64,000 bases of DNA from Maratus speciosus (taxonomy: Eukaryota > Arthropoda > Arachnida > Araneae > Salticidae): assembly GCA_963932465.1 (NCBI GenBank), contig OZ010795.1, forward strand, positions 475,096,806-475,160,805, written 5' to 3'. The notes below the pieces were generated by a model. It ran no database searches. It was not told the origin of the DNA and was given only the letters and a program-made list of their open reading frames with translations. Positions 56,466 through 64,000 of this stretch are shown here, piece by piece. How positions within the stretch are numbered: the first letter of the stretch is position 1; each line of letters starts with the position of its first letter. Both the position numbers and the translations under genes were made by a program.

Positions 56466-57160
56466 TAGATACATGATTTAACTGTATTATTAAAAAAATC
56501 GTTACTAAAAGAAAAATAAGACTTTGTAAAAAACTATACAACGTAGGACTTGGTATAGCTGTATATAGACTAGAAAAGTATGAATGGGTATACTGTAAAA
56601 GTTCAAAGAGATACGAAGACTGAATAATATCAAGTATTGCTATTCTGTATAACTCTTATTTAAATCTTATCCTAATCTGTTTGAAATGAACTTAATTCGG
56701 CACTGACAATAAAAGTAGTGCATATTTAAACTTCATTTGGCATTTCATAAAACTAAATTCAGCGTCGTAATAGTCTTTTCTTTTTACAGTGTAGCTAAAA
56801 CAAAACCTTCAGAGTTTAAACTTGGCATTTTGCTAAGTGCGCTTCGAAAGGAGGTCACAAAGTAGTAACGCCGCCATGGTCAGTGCCGCGTTTTTTCAGA
56901 TAGGTTTTTAATAAACTTTTAAAGACAGGGGAGGCGTATTGAGAGATCTGCTCAATGTAAACTAGTCGTGAATCCCATAGTATTTATGTGATTTATTCCA
57001 ATTAAATTAGTCTGTTTTTAACAATTTGACATTTGTTTCTTTTATACTGCTACTGGACATTGTATTACACAAATGTATCATTAAAAGTTGTGATCTAGGC
57101 TTTAAAACCCGATGGTACATATAGTACGCCGCCCCTGTAATTATGTATGTCCAAACCGTC
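56466..57160. other. AT-rich DNA, nothing recognised
   Basis: 56950-57080 contains phrases similar to 4510-4640 (CGCGAATCCCAAAGTA / CGTGAATCCCATAGTA, ATTGCATTACACAA / ATTGTATTACACAA). It is therefore an older duplicate of that region. No gene. Confidence 0.5.
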
Positions 57161-57164
57161 CGTG

Positions 57165-57250
57165 TCTTTAAGAGGGCTGGTCACTCAGATTCGGAATTCT
57201 CCTCCGTAATGTTAAGTCTATTGGCATTTGATGCATTCGTATATTTAAAA
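57165..57250 (+). repeat. Dispersed repeat (CTGGTCACTCAGATTCGG), copy 2
   Basis: Near-identical to 4073-4160. Together with 56950-57080 it places this locus in the same repeat order as 4.5-4.0 kb but rearranged. Confidence 0.8.
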
Positions 57251-57668
57251 TATCTCCTATGGAAATTAATTTTTTTAACTTCTATTTTTTGTGTACACTT
57301 CCTAAAAGATGTCTCTGTTTTTCTTAGTGCTCAAAATATTTCTAAAGTATAAACGTAATTTTATGGGAAGTATTAAAATCGTACTCACAGTTCGCCCGCT
57401 TTTAACACATAAAATATTAAATTCAGCATAGATTTTAGAAATATTTTGAAAACTAAGAAAAAAAGAGAAATTCTTTAAGAAGGGTACACAGAAAAAAATG
57501 TCAAAAATATGAATTTCCCGAGAAGATATTTTAAATATCCGAATGCATCAAAAGTCCATAGACTAAACACTAGTATCCGTCAGGCCGAAATGTCGGAGCA
57601 TGGAGACACGTAAACTTAAAAAAATATTATTTAAAAAAAAATGTTTTATTTTCTTGATTACTGTTTAA

Positions 57669-58672
57669 TCCTTCTATATATATAAAAAAAGTTTTGATTT
57701 GGAAATGGGCCAATGAAAATCTTCGTAGATATTCCGGGTAGATCCACATCCAATCTGAATGCTTAAGCATGGCCTTTCATTGTTAATATTAAAAAAACTG
57801 TTACATACAAAAATATGAAAATCGGTGGTGTTATAGAGAAATGTTTGATAAACACGCTGATGCAGACAGTTTTCAAATCGAAGAATTATTTTAAGAGATA
57901 TTTAATGCTAAAGTTGGACAAAATCGTTCCATTAAAAAAGTTTTATTGGAGCAAAACCTATACATGAGAATTTAATCATTTTTAGGTCATTTTATACGTT
58001 ATAAGTTCTCGGTGTGCAGATTGTATTTACTTTTCTTATTTGACTCATTTTTTGAGGTTTTATTTCAATTTTAAATTCAAATTTTTAGCATTTCGAGAGA
58101 TATTTTTTACAAATTTTAGAAAATGTTATTAATTTAAACTGTTGCCAGTTGTATAAACAGCGGAAACAATGTTTACTTCAAATTAAAAATTTATTCTACC
58201 CGTGACTTTTATAAACAGAAAATGTAAAAAGCAGGAACTCATTGAAAATTACGCCATAAAAACTATAATTACACGTTAATTTTAAAAGAGACAGAATATT
58301 GTAAAATAATAAATTCATAAACATGCGTTAGAAGTCTTAAATAGGAGAATTTACGTCACATTACGCTTATTATATAAAATGAACAAAAAATAATATTGCA
58401 AAACAGTTTAAATTTAAAAATTGCTCGAGACATTTATTTGATATTTTAAGATGATCATAATATTTCGTTTCTAACAAAAGTATTTTTACGTGAATATTAA
58501 AAAGAAAAAGAAAAATTTGGTGAAAATTACGTCAGATTATAATTGTCAGATTCAAATTATAATTCAATCTTCCGAAATCTTTTTAAAGCCGATCAAATTA
58601 TCATGCTGTTAGAGTCTGCGGTGTCTGAACGGGGGTTGAAGAGCGTAGCTCGTAGGGGGCAGAGCCCCCTAG
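57669..58672 (+). mobile_element. Non-autonomous Helitron, ~1.0 kb
   Basis: Starts TCCTTCTATATATATAAA after A (57668). Ends with a GGGGGCAGAGCCCCC hairpin running into CTAG (58669-58672) before T. These are Helitron termini with A/T insertion. No helicase lies between them. The 3' ~120 bp match the minus-strand end at 16380. It lies immediately next to a Pif1-type helicase pseudogene on the opposite strand. Confidence 0.8.
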
Positions 58673-58730
58673 TAGTATAAAAATAAGTTTGAAATAATAA
58701 TCGTAGATACTTCATTTTAAAGTGTTTAAT

Positions 58731-60165
58731 TCAGTCGTCAGTTGCTTCGGATAATGTACAAATGCTAATCTGTCATACTTCTAATTTGGTAAAGCTTGTC
58801 CTTAGCGAAAATCGCTTCCATTAGACCTTCCTCTAAATGACAAACTACAGCAAAAGTGACATAAGTTGTTTTATGTGACAACATCTTTAGATGAATGTCC
58901 ACAGCAGTTTTTGACAAGGTTAAACTCTGGGATTTGTGCATGGTGGCAAGGTATGCAACACTTAAAAGTAACGGACTTCCTGAGAATGAGGCTTTTTCTT
59001 CTTTCCAATATTTACAAATAGGTTTGATAAAAAAAAAAAATTCTTCCAGTTAGAAATGGCCCATGATACTCAACAAAATGAAATATTATAGACTGTGGTA
59101 AGCCTCGAGGTTGAAATCGTGGGCCATAGGCAATATCTTTTATCGTACTTAGTCCACCGTTTACCAATCCTCACTCCGTCCAGATATTGGTATGTAGCAT
59201 AATGCATAACCCTGCATCCAGCTGCTGAAGAAAGTCCAGATGCTTGATCATCTTCACTCCATCTTGCTATTTAATCATTGTGCTGTGCTAAAATTCTTGT
59301 TATTGGCCCCCGCTTAGATTTAAGAAGTACTTCTTGATTATATTCTTTATTTTTCTTGGTTTTGAGGAAAAGACATATGGGATCTTCAAATCATTCAAGT
59401 TAGCCGAAAGTAGTATATATCTTTGCGTCGTTGCATAAGGAGTGGGAGGTATTCTAAAACTTGACTCACGCAAAGTGAGTTACGAGTCTTTCGGAAATGT
59501 GTCTGCTGATCGTCGTTTTGTCTCAATGAGTTTGTTAATGTGAAACATTTTTCAAAAGCTCTAAGCATTTTTTGTCCGTGAAGAACCAAAATGACTTTTA
59601 TAGAATGTCTCTTATATATAGGGATGTCTTTTACGCGATGTAACTCCTTAATACGTTCAAGGATTTAAACAAATAAGCCTCTAAAGGCTCAATGTCTATT
59701 TTACCTTCGCCACATATTAGTTCAGGTCAGCCATAAGACGACATCCTATCATTTAAAATTCGTCGATAATGAGAAATAACACTGGATCCATGCCGAGCTG
59801 TAGTTTTATTGCTGAATTTTTAAATTAGCGAACTATTTAAAAAACGTTGGTTCTTTAAGCGCTGGGTGAATTGCCTTGTCTTTCACATTAAATGCAGCAG
59901 TGCTTGTTAGTGCCAAAAGAATGATAGCTTCTGATCCTAACTGCTATATGACTGTTTTGCTAATTTCTTTGATTATCGTACATTTTCCAGCTCTTCCTTT
60001 TCCAATAATAAAAGTTGACTTAGAGAAATTTGTAACTTTTGTTTGCAAAGACAAAAGCTGTTCAGTGCATAACTGAAGTATCTTCTGCTGCTCATCTGTA
60101 AATCTGATGTCCGAATTATCAAAATTTTCCTGCAGCGTAATTTGTTGTTCTTTAGAATAATTCAA
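58731..60165 (-). pseudogene. Pif1-like (Helitron-type) DNA helicase, decayed
   Basis: Superfamily-1 helicase of the Pif1 group, the type carried by Helitrons and multiplied in many arthropod genomes. On the minus strand from 60165: RFTDEQQKILQLCTEQL, a degenerate Walker A (IIGKGRAGKCTIIKE), a stop, LGSEAIILLALTSTAAFNV and KAIHPALKEP. Then FEKCFTLTNSLRQNDDQQ, GLVNGGLSTIKDIAYGPRF, ATMHKSQSLTLSK (motif near 58920) and YVTFAVVCHLEEGLMEAIF, ending about 58731. The motifs are in the right order over ~1.4 kb, but the frame shifts and stops repeatedly. Catalytic helicase activity is not expected. No Rep/HUH nuclease region was found upstream, so its parent element is uncertain. Confidence 0.82.
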
Positions 60166-61480
60166 GAATGTTAAAAGTTAAGAGAAATCATTGGATAAGA
60201 CAATCTACGGTAAAGATAAATAATTACCACCGGATATATTTGAACGATTTTAATTTGTTTAATGGAGCTCCGATGATAAGAATAAAACTACATAGTCATA
60301 TACATTAACTTCGAATTCCTCGCTAAGCTTCGCGACTGTTGGTGAAATATCGCCAAATTTGGCGACCAAAAATATATCGCCATAAATTAAGCCAATTCGG
60401 CAGTAGCTGACTAATTTGGCGAAATTTCCATTGAAATTCAGTACTGATGATTCTTTTCTAATCGGGTTCTTCGCATTTTAGCTTCGTGTTCTCCAGTAAA
60501 ATTAGCTAAAATCTTAAAACCAAGAAATAGGGAAGCTACCTTTTCCAACCCGTACAGGAATTTTTTATTTTGTAATCTACATATTTCCGTTTTATATTGT
60601 ACATCTTGACAAAAAAAGCTTATCTCATTCACTTCAAAATGTTCACTTGCATTTCAGTTCATTAACTTACGATGAATTAAAAATTTTGAGTAATCTTCAT
60701 TAATTGGGACCGCTACCAAATTGTTAAACTTGCGCATCAAACAACGCTCAGTAAATTATGAAATTGTCTACAAACCCGATTACGAAAATTTCCCATTAAA
60801 AACATACATTCGTCTGAATACACGAACATACATACATATAAGTAATACATACATGGCATTATATTTTTCTCGATTTCTTTGAGTATCACTCGTAGCCATT
60901 CGGCTAATGCTCAAAATCGTATTTTCCGTATTCGATTCCTTTTCGTTTCTCTTAATTTAAAATTCAGAATGAATTGTATGGATTTGGAAGCTTACAGAAA
61001 ATGAAAAGTTCGCAAAAAAAAAAAAAAAAAAAAAAAAAAAGGAAAAAAAAATAGTGATCGTTACGTACGTAGAAAGTAAAACTTCTGAAAGGGGGAAGGG
61101 CAAACTATATCTCAGTTCACCAATGTATCAACATCGACTACAACATTCGACTCAATGATCCGTATGAGGTTAATATGTATAATTTACAGCAACGGAGCTA
61201 ATGTTTTAATTAATAACGGGATGAATCTCGTCGAATTTCGACGAAGGAAATTGTTAAAAAACGAACTCATACATAGGTCAGTACTTAGTCTCTTAAAACA
61301 AATATTACTTTTAACTTAAAGTTACCAAAATACTAATTCCATACACTTTGACTGTTCAAAATATTAAAAAATTAAACTGTATTTTTATACCTTATCAAGA
61401 TAAGTAATTTTGATGAAATTACACATTGAAGCTGTTATGTTTAAAATTACCGATTAAAAATCAGAAAAAATGATTTCACC
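60166..61480. other. AT-rich DNA with TTGGCGA patch and A-run
   Basis: 60340-60430 is an inverted TTGGCGA patch (ATATCGCCAAATTTGGCGAC). 61011-61040 is an A-run. 60820-60855 has ACATACATACATATAAG. No gene. Confidence 0.5.
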
Positions 61481-61484
61481 TTAA

Positions 61485-61686
61485 ACCTTTGAGGGGCAAG
61501 TAATTATGTTTCTGTAATGCCGAATTCACACCAGAATCTGCAAAAAGATTTATTGCAAAATAAGGAAAAGCAATTTCACGACTTTTTCTACCAAAGTTAC
61601 AAAAGTAAAATTTAATAAAATTTTTCTGGTGCAAATCTTCATCAATCGTAGGTAGGATAAAATTTATTCCACCGCCCCTCAAGGGG
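61485..61686. mobile_element. piggyBac-type MITE, P1 family
   Basis: TTAA at 61481-61484 and 61687-61690. Ends ACCTTTGAGGGGCAAG and CCGCCCCTCAAGGGG. It closely matches 8084-8283 throughout in the same orientation. Confidence 0.92.
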
Positions 61687-61734
61687 TTAAGTCAATCATG
61701 GAATTATTTTTCGCGTAAAATCTAAACTTAAAAC

Positions 61735-62354
61735 GTTATTTTCACCATCTCAAAATTTGCATACGCACCTCTCATCTTTAGATTCGCCATTTCTAAAATA
61801 TTGCAATGCGCAATATGTGATTAATACATATATTTCTCGACTTGAAATCAAGATTGTCAATTACGACTTTGCTTGTGAACAATCGCACTCTTGACTTGTG
61901 ATTCTAATCTCCGTATCGGCGAGTAAAATTCCAGAAATTTATATCTTTTAGAGGCGTTCGTAGTAAAATATTTACTTTTATCAGAGAAAACGATCGTTTT
62001 CATCTAAATGTGATTACATTTTGCCTCATTGGAGAATTTCACCAAGCGTCTCAAACTCAATGAATGAAAAATAATTGAATTATAACAGCTTTTTGCGGAA
62101 AACATGAGTACCTTTTTAAAGCGTGACGTCATTTTCTGTTCAGTTTTTTCAGAAAGTTTATTTTGAATTTTATGAGAAAATGGCATCAATAAAGATAAGT
62201 AAACATATTATTTTTCCTTTCTTTACAACAATGGAAGTAATCCAATTTCTACCATTTTGAAACAAATTCATCGAAAATTTTTAAATTTAAGTATAAAAAT
62301 GGGGATATTTTAAAAAATAGCTAGTGCGGGCAAATCTATAAAGAAACAACATTC

Positions 62355-62391
<37 letters not shown>

Positions 62392-62480
62392 ATTATGAAA
62401 TGGAAAGAATGGTTCAGAAAAAAGCTCAAGGTAGATGACTAAAAAAAGAAAGCCTTATCTTTCAAATATATAGAATTAAA
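61735..62480 (-). repeat. Diverged H1 Helitron fragment
   Basis: TCTCAAAATTTGCATACG, TGTGAACAATCGCACTCTTG, AAAACGATCGTTTTCATC, ATGGGGATATTTTAAAAA and GTAGATGACTAAAAAAAG follow the same order as 37850-38760. It supports the idea that the longer H1 copy preserves the ancestral interior. An A-run lies at 62359-62389. Confidence 0.75.
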
Positions 62481-62499
62481 CTCGCAATGTTATCTCTAT

Positions 62500-63990
62500 G
62501 GGAAAATTTTGAGCCGACATTTCAGGCTGTTAGGGTTGACGAATATTTATGATTTTCAATACGCGCCGAGATTTTGGCATTACCGACATCCAGCTCATTT
62601 TTTGTGTCGATGCGAGAAATACTTTGGACGCTATCGTGTTAACAAAAGTGTAATTTTTGTAGGGAAGCCAGAGCTGTGCTCCGACAATTACGAAGGAGAA
62701 TTCCGAAGCTGAGTGATCAGCCCCCTTAAGTATTGATATCTCAGCTAATTACTGACGATTTTTTTTTTTTAAATCATTATCAACAATGCTTTTATGCTTC
62801 TGCTACGATGGGTACCTCCAGCGCTCCTCAACGCCTATGCTGAATGCCGCAAATCTAAATTTGTGTGTAACAGACAAATGCGATTTTCGAAAAAACTATG
62901 TGACCTAGGGTAAACGCTATAATTATCCTGCAAGGTTTAAATTAACCTCTACTACCTCTAATTTTTTCATAATTTTAGTTTCATTATATTCGGAATTAGA
63001 TGGGGGGAAACATATTTTTGCACTACATTTTCTATGATATCTCTGAAAATGTAATACTTAAAATTAAATTAAATGTATTTTTGAGTTCAGCGCTACGAAA
63101 GCTTTCACACGATACCCCACACGATATACAAAGAAAAGATTTTTTTTCCGAAGTAACTTAATTAGCCCCCTCTACATTTTCCCTAAAACTATTTGTAAAT
63201 GATTAATAATCTGTAAATATGTGGGCCAATAGTCTTTATTACTTCCCCCAATTTGAACTTTCCACGTTCCATAGTTCACGAGTAAAATGGCTGTGACAGA
63301 CAGACAGACACAGCAGTGTTTTTATAATGGTTCTGTTTTTACTTTTTAAGTACGGAACCCTAAAAATTAACCTATATTTCATTGTGCATTAAATTTTATT
63401 GTTTTTTCTATTTAATATAGTAATTGAATAGTGTATAAAATTTTTTCGAAAGAAATTCAAATATAATACCTATTGTCTTTTAAAATATGTAATTAGTTAA
63501 ACTGTACCATTTTTCACGATTTTAGTTTTCAATTTCGCTGCAGTTTCAGCAAGCAGTTAAAAAAAAGTTTATGATTTCAACTTACAGACTATCTATCTGT
63601 CGGTTCATCTAATTTTTGTGAAAAATATCTTAGTGTAATGCAATTTATGTTTCTATTTTAGGGTAATTTAGTCAGTTTAAAATCTACAGGTCTTTCTGAA
63701 AGACACATTGAAGGAAATTGTAGTGGCCTTTTAGAATTTTTAATAATGAAAACGCTTGCAAAGCATAACAAATCAGAAATTGTGCGTCAAACGTGCCGAA
63801 TGAGGAGCGTTCGTACTATAACTAGTTTTACAAATATTGGTGCAATAAACTGTTACATTCTTATGCAAAAATGCATAAATACAAAACTGATTACGATTAT
63901 ACATATTAAATTCAGTAATATGGAAACAATATGACTCCATTTTAAATATGACGCAATCACCCTGGCAACCTACAATCATTACCTATCATG
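62500..63990. repeat. Dispersed repeat fragments to window end
   Basis: 62685-62730 is an inverted diverged piece of the CTGGTCACTCAG repeat. 63293-63366 has GACAGACAGACAGACACAG and AAGTACGGAACCCTAAAAA, a widespread retroposon-like tail. 63760-63990 is R5 copy 2, matching 35850-36110. The rest shows no gene. Confidence 0.6.
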
Positions 63991-64000
63991 GGATAACGTT

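Noticed and set aside
58650..58672. Rho-independent-type terminator hairpin (GGGGGCAGAGCCCCC)
   Set aside because: Eukaryotic context; the hairpin directly precedes CTAG|T and matches another Helitron end at 16380.
59876..60076. Plus-strand 66-codon frame
   Set aside because: It is antisense to the Walker A region of the helicase pseudogene.

Overview
This window is eukaryotic, intron-scale, AT-rich DNA with no recognisable intact protein-coding host gene. It contains layers of dead and non-autonomous transposable elements plus tandem repeats. Tc1/mariner-type transposase fragments with the TTPAEDRYL signature, many Helitron termini, TTAA-flanked piggyBac-type miniature elements and tRNA-derived sequences point to an arthropod. 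A spider or another arachnid is the best guess. That is an inference from repeat style, not a proven assignment.

Layout. 0.5-1.1 kb: Tc1-like transposase pseudogene. 2.2-4.2 kb: mirrored arrays of a ~145-bp repeat around a ~130-bp minisatellite. 4.2-8.0 kb: featureless AT-rich DNA. 8.8-13.4 kb: one Tc1-like element bounded by inverted repeats and TA. It is split by two Helitrons and a piggyBac-type MITE, and one of the Helitrons carries a foldback tRNA-derived insertion with an 11-bp target duplication. 14.9-16.3 kb: ~322-bp satellite. 16.4-31.5 kb: Helitrons (18110-20435, 22089 rightwards, 27613 to about 30240), a seven-copy cluster of ~207-bp MITEs with 8-bp target duplications, and a 1.2-kb TA-flanked element.

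31.5-41 kb: AT-rich DNA with MITEs and a 3.06-kb Helitron (36679-39738) that holds its own nested MITE. 41.6-46.0 kb: a ~28-bp satellite array enclosed by 55-bp inverted repeats. 46.3-50.6 kb: a piggyBac-like transposase remnant whose core is replaced by nested inverted-repeat elements. 50.8-57.3 kb: duplicated dispersed repeats, a 200-bp-arm inverted repeat and a ~147-bp tandem array. 57.7-60.2 kb: a non-autonomous Helitron beside a decayed Pif1-like helicase pseudogene. 60.2-64 kb: more dispersed repeat copies.

The elements do not form a pathway, but they date each other. Several repeat copies in the window preserve the empty site of an insertion present in a sister copy, so insertion boundaries and target duplications can be read directly (28744-29937, 38485-38662, 10999-11691). 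The most distinctive structures are the inverted-repeat-bounded satellite, the foldback tRNA-derived element, the modular Helitrons with exchanged ends, and the four-fold nest at 47-50 kb.
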